Origin: Chaenocephalus aceratus
Taxonomy: Eukaryota; Chordata; Actinopteri; Perciformes; Channichthyidae
Direction: 5' to 3'
Length of the DNA stretch: 64,000 bases
NCBI GenBank assembly: GCA_023974075.1
Contig: CM043790.1
Coordinates: 14,743,804-14,807,803 of the forward strand
The position numbers and the translations under genes were made by a program. Below are positions 1 through 11,900 of this stretch, one piece after another. How positions within the stretch are numbered: the stretch's first letter is position 1; every line of letters starts with the position of its first letter. The notes under the pieces were generated by a model. That model ran no database searches. It was not told the DNA's origin and worked only from the letters and a program-made list of their open reading frames with translations.

Positions 1-116
1 GATGTCCAGTGTGTTGGTCCTGGGATATTCCACTTTCCACATGTATGAATCTGGATTTACCTGGCTCTTATGGTTAATGTTAGGTGTGTCAACCCTCCAC
101 CACAAAGATACACTTA

Positions 117-305
117 TATGGCCTTGAATGCCTTCACTTGTTAGACATTTTTATCCAAAGCGACATACATACTGTGGACAATCCCCACAGGGGAAATTTG
201 GGGTGAAGTGTCTTGCCCAGGGACACAACGACATGCTGACTGCAGTGGGGTTTTGAACCTGTGACTCACTGATCCGAGCACCTACGGACAACCCACTACG
301 GCCAC
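117..305 (-). repeat. tRNA-derived SINE copy, reverse orientation
   Basis: Reverse-complemented, this stretch shares a long body with the copy at 34297-34482: the phrases around 'cagcatgtcgttgtgtccc', 'gtggggattgtccacagt' and the tail 'cgctttggataaaa'. A box-B-like motif (caggttcaaaacc) precedes the shared body, as expected of a pol III SINE head. The copy is diverged. It lies upstream of slc25a18. Confidence 0.7.
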
Positions 306-413
306 ACGCCTCCTTCACAAAGCATCATTTAGAATAGAGGAACATTGGTCTTATTTGTACTCTTTGAAATCATTCAAACCACATCAAACTGTGTGTGTTT
401 TTTGTGTTTCCAG

Positions 414-567
414 GCAGTGGGAGAGACATTTGGTTTTAGTGTAATATACAACAAAGCAGAAAAGCTGGCCAGGAGATCAAACATCAGTGATTTTGCCATA
501 AAAACAAAAATCATCCACTCCTGTCGTACCAAGGAGGAGAAGAAGAAGGCGGCCAATTGGTGGGCAG
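414..567 (+). other. Candidate exon upstream of slc25a18 (unidentified)
   Basis: A 154-bp stretch is bounded by a pyrimidine-rich acceptor ending in ccag and by a strong donor (gcag|gtgagc). One frame is open throughout and encodes a basic, lysine-rich peptide ending near KKKAANWW. I do not recognise the protein. It could be a coding exon of an upstream gene, a 5' untranslated exon of slc25a18 (whose ATG is 160 bp downstream), or chance. Confidence 0.3.
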
Positions 568-623
568 GTGAGCTTTGAGCTGTGGCGACAACTTTGGTTC
601 TCTGCGCTAAGTGTGGGAGGGAA

Positions 624-710
624 GAGGAAGAGGAAAGGGAAGACAAATAGGAGGGGTACGTGGAGGAGGAGGAGGAGGAGGAAGAGAAGGAGGAGGAGTA
701 GTGGGCCTGG
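624..710 (+). repeat. Purine-rich AGG-type simple repeat ahead of the slc25a18 start
   Basis: An almost pure GGA/GAA tract with many GGAGGA units lies immediately 5' of the slc25a18 initiation codon. It is probably in the 5' UTR or core promoter. Its only long ORFs are low-complexity artefacts. Confidence 0.7.
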
Positions 711-728
711 AGCTCAAACACAAGCAGG

Positions 729-841
729 ATGGCGGAGAAGCAAGTTAGGTAAGTAGTTTAACGTGTTTGTGTTGACTAATGAATAAGATCAAATTGTATT
801 CCCTAAGTGGAAGCAGCTGCTGGATTTAGCGTTTACAACTC

Positions 842-881
<40 letters not shown>

Positions 882-925
882 GTGTGTGTGGTTGTGTGTG
901 TGTGTGTGTGTGTGTGGGTGTGTGT

Positions 926-968
<43 letters not shown>

Positions 969-3900
969 TGTGTGTGTGTGTGTGTATTTTTGTATCTTGG
1001 TCCATAATGGATGTGTTTGCGCGGCTTTGTGTGGGCGACTGCATTTGCGTGGGTTGCGTGCATGCGTGTGTGCATGTGTCTGTGTCGATCCTTTAGCAGC
1101 CTCCCTGCTAAGCTGATTAATGGGGGGCGTGGCAGGCCTGGTTGGTGTGACATGTGTGTTTCCTATTGACCTGGCCAAGACCCGCCTGCAGAACCAGCAG
1201 GGCGTCCAAGTCTACGAAGGAATGTGAGTAGGGCTCCCTCACCCGAGTTAATCCCAATACTGTAAATGTGTGCCACACACTTGCAAATATAGAGCTTTAA
1301 ATGCTTTTTTACGTTTTAGCATCCCTGAACAATACAAAACAAGCCTCTAAATTAAACTTTGAGTCAGGGAATTGCAAAAAGATACCTAGACATCTTTCTT
1401 CTGCATATCTAACTTTCTAAACTGTAAAATGCTGAGGCGGAAGAAATACTCAGTTTAAAAAATACAAAGGTATTGGCATTAAAATGTAGTTAAAGTACCA
1501 ACACTTAAAGTGCTTAATGTGCCTAATGTCCTGTTTTAAATTGAAATATATTAAATGACTGGATTACAATTATTCATGCATTAATGTTTCATCAAAGTTG
1601 GTAAAGGTGGAGCTAATTTAATGACTTTGTATACTGCTGCTCCATACCTCAACCTATCTTTTATGTCATAGTTTTTGTATTAGTTTATGTATACTATGTA
1701 TTAGCTTATAATGTGAATATGTAAAGTAACTAGTAACTCATTTTGTTGAATAACTGTAGTAGAGTAAAAAGTAAAAATATTGCCTCCAAAAATGTCGTGG
1801 AGTTGAAGTATGAAGTAGCATAAAATGGAAATACTTCAGGAAAGTACAAGTACCCCACAATCTTATCGAAGTACAGTACTTGAGTCAATGTACTTCAATA
1901 CTTTACACCACTGAAGCTGACCCACCATACTTTCCCAATGAACTCAGAGGGTGGAGCAGAACAAATAAACACTGACATCCCATCTTTGAACGCTGTTTTT
2001 GTGACTTTGTTCAAAATCACTCACACGCTCATATCAGAGGAATGACTGTGTATTTTGTGTTGCTATAGTAACTTAAACAAAACCTGATCTATGTTGAGGA
2101 AGGTTTAATCTGACACGAATTCAAGATTTACAGAATAAAAGACTTCTGGTGTCCTTAAAAGACCCTTAATTTATAACTGTGCACATCTGTTGGGCATCGT
2201 TCTGATTGGGTGTGGCCATCCTGTGTTAACCAGCACTTTTTAAACTGTGGTTTTTCAGCTGTGAGTCAGAGAGGGACATTTGATTCCACAGAACTGCTCC
2301 TACAGTTCTGTACGCAGTTCAGGGGTTTTGCTAGGGGAACTTGGACGCATTAATAATCAGTATTTGTAACATCTTGGTTAAAAGTGTAGGTCATTATTCC
2401 AAGTTTTTTGTGTGGATATTTTCCATATGAAACTGACAGCAGCCTTGTATGTATCTATAATTATATGTATTTTTATTTGCAGCTACTTTAAATCAACACA
2501 CATTATGGTATTATAAGTTAAATTGCCAAATAGTGAAGTAAAGTCACCTTTACCAAGTCCAACATTGAAGTGATGAACACATACATGCAGCAATAAATGT
2601 AATACAATAATTGAAGTGAAATAAAGACAATTTAAAGTGACAATTTTTGGAATATGGAATATTTGGGATTTTTTTTTCTAATTAGATAACTTTTATAATG
2701 GCCATATATCTCCATCCATAATACTACATTAAAGTGTATTAGTGGATTGCAATTTGGTAATAATATCAACCTGCAAAGTAACTAGTATCTCTAATGCTTT
2801 CAAATAAATGAGTAAAAAGTACAATATTTGCGCCAAGTAGAGTAGAAGCATAAAGAAGCATAAAATGAAAAATAATTATAAGTAAAGTACATGTACCTCA
2901 CAAATGTACTTAAGTCCAATACTCACAATGCACTTAGTTTACTTTCAAACCATGGATTATAAAATATATGATTCGTTTGTTTATTTGTTTATTCACTGAG
3001 AAACAGACAAAATGGTCAATCGCCTTGTTTTTGTCTTCTAAGGCTAGACTGCTTGTCAACGGTGCGCTCGGAGGGCTATTTTGATGCTACAGAGGTATTT
3101 TTTTGCATTTATAATCCCTGAGACAAACAACCCTACAACTGTGCTTTAAATGACTACGAGCTTAACCTGGCTCCTACACTGTTGTTGGTCCCGTGAGCCA
3201 CTCAATCTTACTGTCAAATAAGAGAAAAAATCTGTTCAGCGGTTAGACCTGAGCCGTAAGCTGTTGTGTAGGGTTGGTTCTATTTGTGTACCTGACTGGA
3301 AATCTGGTGTGGTCACTGACATCTGCATGTTTGTCTCTACCAGGTGCTGCGGTGAACCTCACCTTGGTCACACACCAGAAAAGCCATCAAGCTGGCTGCC
3401 AATGACATCTTCAGGCAGAAGCTTTCTAGAGATGGGTACATTGATTATATTAACATATAATGAAGCTACATGAAAAGCATTCCAACCAACTTTGCACTAG
3501 ATACTGTTTGTTTTCTTTAAATAAATAAAAATGATCATGGTCTTACATAGGGTTATGGTGATATTGGCGAACATTTTTTTATATTGATATAAGCGTTTAT
3601 TAAAGTGAGTTATCTTGGTCAAGATAATCTTGTAGCGTTCATTTAAAATTGTGACACCCATTTCTTACATTTTTTATATAGGTAAATGTGTGTTTGCGAA
3701 TCTGTTTTAAGCATTTAAGTCTAAGGCCTGAGACTTATAAATCCAAACAAATCTGAAGCTTGTGCTGGCTTTTATAAATCAATGTATGGACTCGAAGTGT
3801 GTTTTTACAGAGCATACTCCTACAGATATAGAATAATAATAATAATAATATAATAATAATAATAAGACAATAATGTCACTATTTGATGTTTTCCAGGCAT

Positions 3901-6786
3901 CTGCCCCTGTGGGGGGAGGACTGGCAGGCTGGGGGCTGGGACCTGTCAGGTGGTCGTCACCACTCCCATGGGAATGCTTAAGATCCAGCTGCAGGATGCA
4001 GGAAGGCTTGGTGAGTCACTGGAGTTAATGTGTTTTTTCTTCACCATGTGTTTTGTCCTTGGTACAAATACCAAAAAGCAGTGTGTCACTGTCAACGTTG
4101 ATGTAAGCGCAAAAAGGCAGCACATCATCTGGAAAGTCAATCGAAACAATGACATTTACCTGCATGTGCTTTCTAACCAGTTTTGTTCTGTTTTTGACAA
4201 TCAGCTGCCCAGAGATCTGTCCCAACTCCAGCTCAGGCTGCTGCCCCTGGTCCAGCACCAACATTGGTCGCCCCCCCGCCACCGCGGCCGAGCCCTCCAC
4301 CTCGGGCCTCGGCCATGGGCATCACTGCGGAGCTGCTAAAGACTAAAGGACTGGCAGGACTCTACAGGGGGGCAGGAGCCACCTTAATGAGGTATACAGA
4401 TATGTAAACATACACTACCAGACCCAATACAGAATATGTGTTTACTTTTTCTTCTTTAAATGTACATGCATGTATGCATTTCTGTTCAGATGCCTAAAAT
4501 CAGGTCGGTGTTAAACCCAAGTTTAAGAGATGTTTATGTTTTGTTTGTTTGTCAAGATAAATGATGTGATCCAACAACTCACTCGTAAAATGTTAAGCTT
4601 TTACGTGTCTCACAAAAGGCAGTTGCTAACAAGATGCTAAAGGTGACGGCTAAACATCATTAAATCACTAAATTAATCACTAAACATCAACAAGTCCACC
4701 TTTAGCTTAGTGGTGATAAAGTTGAAGTCATGCGACCGCGGTGTTCGATTGACTTCTAGCAATAGCAGTTATGTTTCAAACGTGACGTCATAAAAGTAGT
4801 GTTCATTTGTCGAGATTATTTTGCTGAACAAAAGTTTATGATACTTTCACGTTAAAGTTTGTAGCTAACTAGAGCTATCTACAAGCAAACTGTCAGTAAC
4901 TTTTTACATATTGTTATATCCATTTTGAACTATTCCAGACATTTTTAAACCTTGGAAAATATTCCGTCCCCATGACCATGCGCAGATTTTTGTGTGCTAC
5001 GGCTTGGACTGTACTTTGTTTCAACCCAATCATCACTGCTTTAGTGTAGCGAGTCGATTGTTCATTGCATAACTTACACTGCGTTTGTCGTATTTCCTGG
5101 CCCCTCCGCCAATCAACTCTAATGAATCAATGGATGCCTGCAGCTATGTCTGGCTGCTGTACTGCGGTTGAATGGAGCCATTTCTCTCTTTCAGCTTTTC
5201 TACTCTACCTCTATGTTTTTAGTTCATCCCATGTTTATCTCTTTTAGGGATGTCCCTTTCTCAATGATCTACTTCCCGCTGTTTGCCAACCTAAACGCGC
5301 TGGGCCGTGAAAAACTGGGTGATGTGCAGGCCCGGGCGCCATTCTGGCAGTCGTTTATGGCAGGCTGCGGCGCAGGCTCTGTGGCAGCTGTGGCTGTTAC
5401 ACCACTGGATGGTGAGTGGCAGAATGAAACCACCTCTGCTATTCACAAAGATGACATGTGTATCAAGTCGTAATTGCAATGCTTGATTGAAATATGGTAA
5501 AGTACAGAGATGGGCCAAGTCATTGTTCCCAAATAGTCCCAAGTAAGACTCAAGTACTTTGCATTCAAGTACCAAGTCAGGTAACAAGCCCTACATAGTT
5601 CAGAGTCCTAGAAAAGTAAAGATCCACTCTTCACCAAATCTAAAGTCATTTTTGTAACAATCTGTTTTGTATACTGTAATTCGTTTAGTTTTTTTGTTTA
5701 CCAATGTATAGCACCTTGTACTCAAACTTCATTTTCTGTGGTATACTTTTTCCCAACAATTGCTCAATAACGTACTTTAAGTTCTCTGTGCTTCTTTCCT
5801 ACAACTTAATTGGAAGCTGTGACATTGGTTCAAAAAGGAGATCTAGGGAATTAAGTGTCGAATTTCTAGGGAATGGATACTGTTAACATTTGTTCATTCA
5901 GGAAATTAACAGGAATTCATTGATTTATTGTACACTTTTAAAATATCATACTTTTAAATCTTTAGTCTTAGGGAGAGGTATCAAGTTCAACTCTGAAATC
6001 AAAGTAAAGCCACAAGTCATTGGTGTTAAAGTCTAAGTTGCAAGACTTTTTTTTTTTTTGGTCAAGTTTGCGATGTAACTTTTAAAAGATGAAAATACAA
6101 ATAATAACACACAAAGGTATAGATACACAGCCTCACTTGTTTCAGTATGACCAGAAGCTATGGTTGCTAAGGCTAGCTAATGTTAGCAAACTATAAATCG
6201 TTATTGGCCGTGTCAGAAGACACTTTGGCATCATTTATCACCACTGCCAGCTGCAGTTACACTATGGTCATTTTTAAATATCAAAATGTTTTAGTTAGGG
6301 AGTGAATATGAGAATTTTGACCTCTTAACTGTGGTTATCATTACACTACATGTGTGCATTATTTACAATTCTCCTGTGATTGTAATCGTTTGGCCCCATC
6401 CTGCTATACCTGACGTCTTTGATTTGACTGTACTTCTGTGTTTTTATTGTTTACAGTCATCAAGACTCGTCTGCAGACCTTGCAAAAAGGGGCGGGCGAG
6501 GACACTTACAAAGGAATTGTTGACTGCACGCAGTAAGATTTGAGTCTTTAACTAAACATATTTTGCCTTAATATTCATGAGTGTAGGAGCCTTGTAGCAT
6601 CTTTCTTTCATTCATCCGGTCCTCTTGTCTGTGTACTTTTCCAGGCGCATCATGATGCGGGAGGGCCCATCAGCATTCCTGAAGGGTGCAACATGTCGTG
6701 CTTTGGTCATCGCTCCCCTGTTTGGCATTGCGCAGGGTGTCTACTTTCTCGGGGTAGGGGAGACGCTGCTAGATTTGCTGGGATAG
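729..6786 (+). CDS. slc25a18: Mitochondrial glutamate carrier, SLC25A18-type; reading frame disrupted in four exons
   Basis: Inner-membrane carrier importing glutamate with a proton. Nine coding exons: 729-748, 1100-1223, 3043-3094, 3344-3435, 3897-4010, 4205-4391, 5248-5411, 6457-6532, 6645-6786, all with GT-AG borders. The start ATG gives MAEKQVS, joining SLPAKLING as in the SLC25A22/A18 family. The three carrier repeats are recognisable: PIDLAK (repeat 1), PMGMLK (repeat 2) and PLDVIKTR split over exons 7/8. The end is [11 protein letters not shown]...LLG-stop. Exons 6-9 are open. Exon 2 has one extra G in a G6 run; exon 3 is short by 3 and 1 nt; exon 4 has +2 and -1; exon 5 lacks 2 nt. 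As given, translation stops early in exon 2. The repeat-2 signature has Gly where the family has an acidic residue. Paralogue choice (A18 over A22) rests on atp6v1e1, bcl2l13 and bid next door. Pseudogene or base-level assembly error are both possible. Confidence 0.88.
843..985 (+). repeat. (GT)n microsatellite with interruptions
   Basis: About 140 bp of GT repeats broken by a few G and T insertions, in slc25a18 intron 1. The CVCVCV/HTHTHT ORFs here are artefacts. Confidence 0.97.
1430..1916 (+). repeat. Teleost MITE of the 'ccaccactg' type, degenerate copy 1
   Basis: Contains the hallmark phrases gtaaagtaactagtaactca, agtaaaaagtaaaaatatt, aagtacaagtacc, gtacttgagtcaatgtactt and the terminus actttacaccactg. 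The same phrases recur at 2462-2940, 38248-38755 and 55225-55405. It lies in slc25a18 intron 2. The left boundary is approximate. Confidence 0.65.
2462..2940 (+). repeat. Same MITE family, degenerate copy 2
   Basis: Repeats the order seen at 1430-1916: caaagtaactagtatctc, gagtaaaaagtacaatatt, aagcataaaatgaaa, aagtacatgtacctcac, acttaagtccaatactcac. It has lost the terminal ccaccactg. Intron 2 of slc25a18 therefore carries two tandemly placed old copies. Confidence 0.55.
3833..3866 (+). repeat. (AAT)n microsatellite
   Basis: Short AAT repeat ending 30 bp before the acceptor of slc25a18 exon 5. Confidence 0.9.
5505..6075 (+). repeat. Interspersed repeat with 'aagtcattg...caagtaccaagtca' phrases
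   Basis: The left end (gagatgggccaagtcattg...caagtactttgcattcaagt) and right end (ccacaagtcattggtgttaaagtctaagttgcaagac) share phrases in a pattern I know from a common teleost repeat. It fills part of slc25a18 intron 7. No coding capacity is seen. Confidence 0.45.
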
Positions 6787-7622
6787 CATTGCTTGGCATT
6801 GGAGGTGGAGGTTTTTGTTGTCTCTGCGACAAATGAATGACACAACTGAGTGAAAGGTGAATACAGAAAGAGGGGAAATACGGCCACCATCTGCTAACCA
6901 AAGGACGAGGAATGGTCTACAATATGAAGAGGCTCTTTTTACTAATATGTGGACCCAAGGGTTCACTCTAATCATGTTTCTCTAGGATCTTACATGCTGT
7001 CAAAGGGGTTCCGTAGGTTAAACACGGACCTGTGTATGTGTGTGACTAATCTGAGGGTATGTGTCCCAAAGTGTCTGGGTTTATCCCCGTGTTCTTGCCG
7101 CAATATGTCTGGAGCTGTTCCTTTCACCTGAGAGAGATTATTCTGTCGGGGTAAGAGGCTGCTGCATGTTGTTCGAGGCTGCTAACTTAATTGCCTACTA
7201 ATCTGATCGTTTACAAAGGTCAGGATGGAGAATGCATTCTATGCAACTGACAATTCTCATTTCAATCTTTATCAAAAGTCATGACGGTTTGTTGTCAGTG
7301 GCTCATTTGACGTTAAATGCCAATCATTTGGATTTCCATGTGTTTTCTCTAGAAAGGGAGCTTAATCTCCTTCAGCCTAGCTTGTTACGCGTCCCTCACA
7401 CTCCATCCGTGAGGTCGGAGTTGTAATCTTGCATTCCCTCAGTGGATTGGGAGGTGCAGGCTGCCAGAAACACTAAAGTCCTTTGTTAATCTGATGGTAA
7501 TGCTTTAATCCTGTGCATTAGCGTACAATATACCCCGAACTCACAGCTCACTTCCTGCCTAAAGGTCACAGGTTAGACTGCCACTGTCTCGTATAGCCTT
7601 CTTCTTCTCTACAGTGTGGAAG

Positions 7623-8047
7623 TAGGGTTGCAACGGTCTCATGGTTTACCTTTGTATGAAAAGTGACGGTTATTATGCAAGATGCATTTGTTTATCTACA
7701 GTGTCAAGGAAACAAACTGACAATAGGGTGAGTAAAATGTAAAGACAGGGGCAGCCTGACTGTGCTTTCGCTCACCTACAATGCTAAATTGTTTATTATA
7801 ATAACAATAGGACATATAATTATAAGCAAACAGATGATGCTACCTTTTATTTGGTAGTTGCTTTAACATGCTATAGTGCAGCTAACGTGCTTTAGAAAAC
7901 ATAGTAATATACTATTTTTGTTAAAAGGTTCGTAATTCCGTTTATCGTTATAAATCTGTACTGTAACTGATGATTACAATAATAATAATAATATGATGGT
8001 GTTACACTATGATTTTTTTTTTTTATATATATACCGTTGCAACCCTA
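7623..8047. mobile_element. Non-autonomous hAT-like MITE (TAGGGTTGCAACGGT ends)
   Basis: Begins TAGGGTTGCAACGGT and ends ACCGTTGCAACCCTA, a perfect 15-bp terminal inverted repeat. The flanking 8-mers (tgtggaag / ctagaaag) match only partly, so any 8-bp target duplication has decayed. It sits between the slc25a18 stop and its likely poly(A) signal, so it may be transcribed in the 3' UTR. Confidence 0.75.
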
Positions 8048-8479
8048 CTAGAAAGGATTTAAATAAAACATGCAAGAAGCCTGGAGCTCATTTTGCTACA
8101 CGTTAAAATACATTGCTTCAAATAATGTGAACACAAACACTAAAATAAAATGCAATTAAAGCCTTATCACTGCTGTACGTTTCTAAAGCATCAGAACTGT
8201 AAGTCTTAAATGGATTCGGTGGAATTGGTGGTGCTGAAACATTGATTTAGCGAGGACAATTCTTTCTGTTAGACCCACTGAGGGAGTATGGCACGTTGTG
8301 TTGCCAACTGTTTGCCATTCCGTAAATCCACTGGGTGGCAGTAAAAGCTTCTTTTTTTTTTTTTTTTTTACATTTTTAATGCAAGGCACAATTTGATTTC
8401 ACTAGTGTACCTAGGCAACTACATTTTCCTCATTGTAGAGTCAACTTTGCCTGAGTAAAATGTTTGTTTACAAGCTGTA

Positions 8480-8485
8480 AATAAA
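8480..8485 (+). terminator. Likely slc25a18 poly(A) signal AATAAA
   Basis: The AATAAA nearest the convergent neighbour. If used, the slc25a18 3' UTR is about 1.7 kb and includes the hAT MITE. A second candidate lies near 8061. Confidence 0.45.
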
Positions 8486-8516
8486 GATACATGCAGATTA
8501 CTTTGTGTCAAATACA

Positions 8517-8522
8517 TTTATT
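8517..8522 (-). terminator. Likely atp6v1e1 poly(A) signal (AATAAA on minus)
   Basis: 'tttatt' on the plus strand, about 470 bp past the atp6v1e1 stop. It faces the slc25a18 signal only 31 bp away, so the two 3' ends probably abut or overlap. Confidence 0.5.
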
Positions 8523-8991
8523 TCTTTGGTTTTTTCTTATGTTAAATGCTTCACATCTTTGGTAAACAGCCTTTTTGCTGTCCGTATGCACACAAGGGAT
8601 ATTTGGCAAACATACCAGTTAATCACACACATTATAGTCTGAAAATGTGTATGTTTTTGGGACCTAATATGTAGCTTTGATCACATTGATCAAGTAGTAA
8701 AGAGTAACATTTCCCAAGAGTAGGAAAACATATTTGCAATGCAATTTAAAATAGTCCTTAAGACATTCCCTGTATGTACATGTGCTGTATTATTACACAG
8801 TCCATTAGTAGAAAAAAAAAAGATATATGAACACATCAGTAGCATCCCATGGAGTAAACCAGGTTTCTCTTTGACCTTAATGTGTGGTGGGTGATTGCGA
8901 GGACTATCGCTCAGTATGATGAAAGTCTGTGTTCACCTCATACAATTTATTCCACCCGTGCATGTCCTCGCTGCCTTCCTCAAATCCACCG

Positions 8992-11900
8992 TTAATCCAA
9001 GAACTTGCGGTTTGGATTGGCGCCAAATAACTTCACTCTGATTTCAGGCATCATCTGTTAGGTGTTAAGTGAGGACACAAATAAGTAAACACGAGAAACT
9101 AGAAGAGGAAACATGGATACATTTGTCAAAAAAACATGACAATCAACGAAAATAACTATATCATATTGGTAATTTCCTAAAAGACAAACATTTTGCCGAT
9201 TGAAACGTGTTCTCTCTATGGGAGTTGTGCTGAGGGAAGCACACTAAACAAATAACACTATCACCTTTTTTATAAACTACTTTTATAAAATGTCTGTATG
9301 AGGGTTGAGTCATGTGATACATATTTGTTTTTTAATTTGTGCAGACAAAAGGAAGTCTGTTAAAGGGGCCCTATTGTGCTTTTTAGGGTGTTTCTCTTTC
9401 CTGTAGTGTGTTGAATAGTTGTTATAGGTTGTGTAAATGCTCTACAAAGGCTAAATCCCAAAGTTCCCTCCAGTGGGAGTTTCTCTCCCTGAAACTCCCA
9501 CCCCTGCCTGAAACGCTTCCATTGGACTCCTTTGTTTACATCCGTGACATAGTGACATCACTATTTACACTGCACTTGGCTTAATCTCCAACACATTGTA
9601 CGTGATAAGGGTGGGATATCTCTAAGCAGTTGACCAATCACAACAGATAACCAATCAGAGCAGACTGGGCTCTGTTTCAGAACGGCAGGTGAAAAGAGGC
9701 CAGTATGAGAAAAATAAAGGTCTTTTTGAACATTAAAGGCATGTCACAGTAGAGGCACAAAATAAAAATATGAAACCTGAAAAGAGCATAAAAAGGCCCC
9801 TTTAAATAATATTAAAGGTATGGTATGTAAGTTTGAGAAACCGGCTAGAGAATACACTTTTTGTTATATTCCATGGAATGCTCTTAACATCCCGATAGCA
9901 ATGAATATATTAGTGCTTTGACAAAAAATCCATACGTCATCTGTGGAAGCCGTAGTACTGTAAAAAGCACAACCAATCATTTTAGCCGGCCCGGCTAAAG
10001 TAACTGGATGGCCTACCTTCCTGTCAGCCTTCCATCTGTGCACAAACTTATCTCGTGCCCTCATTGGTCATGTGCGCTTTGTGTGTGTTAGAGAAGGGGC
10101 TCTGTAAGGATGTGGCAGATTTTCTCCGGTCGTGTATTTTCAAATTCTAGCGATCTCGAGCCGGTTTCTCAAATTTACATACCCCACCTTTAACCTATAC
10201 AATTACTTTTAACAGGATGCAGTGTGTAGGTAGGGATGTGTGTTCTCAGAGTTCTAATTGGACAATAGCATAGCTCAATAAAGTTTCAATAACTGATCGA
10301 AATTAATCTACTTGCCTTCAAAACAATCCAAGCAAAAAGAAGGATCAGTATTTCCCCATGCTTAAAAAGACTGCTCAATAAAGTAACTCCAAAATAAAGT
10401 ATAGGAATGTGCTGCCCTCCAGAGGCAAACAGCAGAAACTACATTTCAAATGTGGAGCTCCAACAAGCCGTTTAGGACAGACAGTGAATACACATACTAT
10501 ACAGAGATGCTGTATGAGAAACCAATGTGAGTTTGGAACATTGAACAAAGTAAATCTATTCTAGTAGACCTCAACAATGGAATTATGATCAGTAGAAATG
10601 GCCATGACATGGGACCTTTAAAGGTTTGTGTATAAAGATGTAATCAAATATGCTCTACCTGTTGTGCAATAAGTTCCAGCCTGTTCTCCAAGGTGTTGGA
10701 AACTTTGATCTTCCCATTATCGTTAAACACCTCAACCCCTCCGCAGCTATTAGAACAAAGAGTAGACACAAATATTAACAGCAAGCAAAGCTTAAAAAGT
10801 TTTCTTGACACATTGAATCATAGTCATCATACAAAAAGTATTCTGGAAAAGACATTCAATAGAGTTGATGGTAAAATCATCTCACATGTCTGACGAAAGA
10901 AAGCGCACTGTGTCAATTTTTTACGACTATGTTGATCTTCACCGCCTCTCTGTAGATGGGGATGTTCTTAACTGCCTCCTGTCGAAACATTTAAACATAA
11001 AATTGTAAAACAACGCTAGCGACTATCATGAATGTGACAAAAGATGCAAAGGCAGTTGTAGTAACCTTGGATTTTTCAAACAACTTGGTATAATATTCAC
11101 CACATGGCACAATATAGTCACCTGAACCATTTCTACGTCCTGCTGTCGGCAGCGGACGGTCACTTTAGGTTCCAGTAGCTGAAAGAATCCCTATAAAATT
11201 GAAAAGAAAAGGCTCAGAAAACAAACCGCTAATTTGTTGACTCACCTGTGTCCTCCCAACAGGAGAGTAGTTTGGGATTTTACCTGAAGCAACATGCCCT
11301 GCAATAGGACGGATAATTCTCCGGGTCCTTGGCAATCTCTGCAAGTCTTTGACGAGCATCATTTTGTAAATCCTGAGACAAGAAGACAGGAACAAAAACG
11401 TTTCCTGATTCATTTAGATGTTGGAGTCACACTGCTCATCAACCCTCTTATTTTAAGATGGCATATAAGGACCAATGTTGGTAAATAATAATATCATTAT
11501 TTAAATAATATTATCTGGATATTCTCTGAAATCCGATTGCTTCATTTACGAGAATGACAAAAACAAGAACATTCTAAGATTCTCTAAGAATTAAAACAAC
11601 ATTTGAAGAGATTTGGATTTACCTCATCACATCTTTATAGGACAAAACATAAGCACTCATGCACCTTATCATATGTGTTTTTGTATTCATCTATCAATAT
11701 ACTGAATGTAAATGTGAGAAAGTTATGTGTCAGATGTGTAACATGAACTGTGTAAAATATTCATATTGATTTTACCGTGATCATGTCGTCCCGAGCCTTC
11801 AGCACCTTAAGCCTTGCTTGGTTCAACAGGTTGGACATCTGTCTGTGGGAGTGAAAGGAAAGGTCAATGAATGTATTATCTGCAGACATGAACATGAAAT

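Noticed and set aside
374..721. Serine-rich minus-strand ORF
   Set aside because: It is the complement of the purine-rich AGG tract upstream of slc25a18, with no splice or start support.
789..1178. Long overlapping ORFs of Cys-Val or His-Thr repeats
   Set aside because: They are translations of a GT/CA microsatellite; the same applies at 34007-34288, 36583-37045 and 44882-45478.
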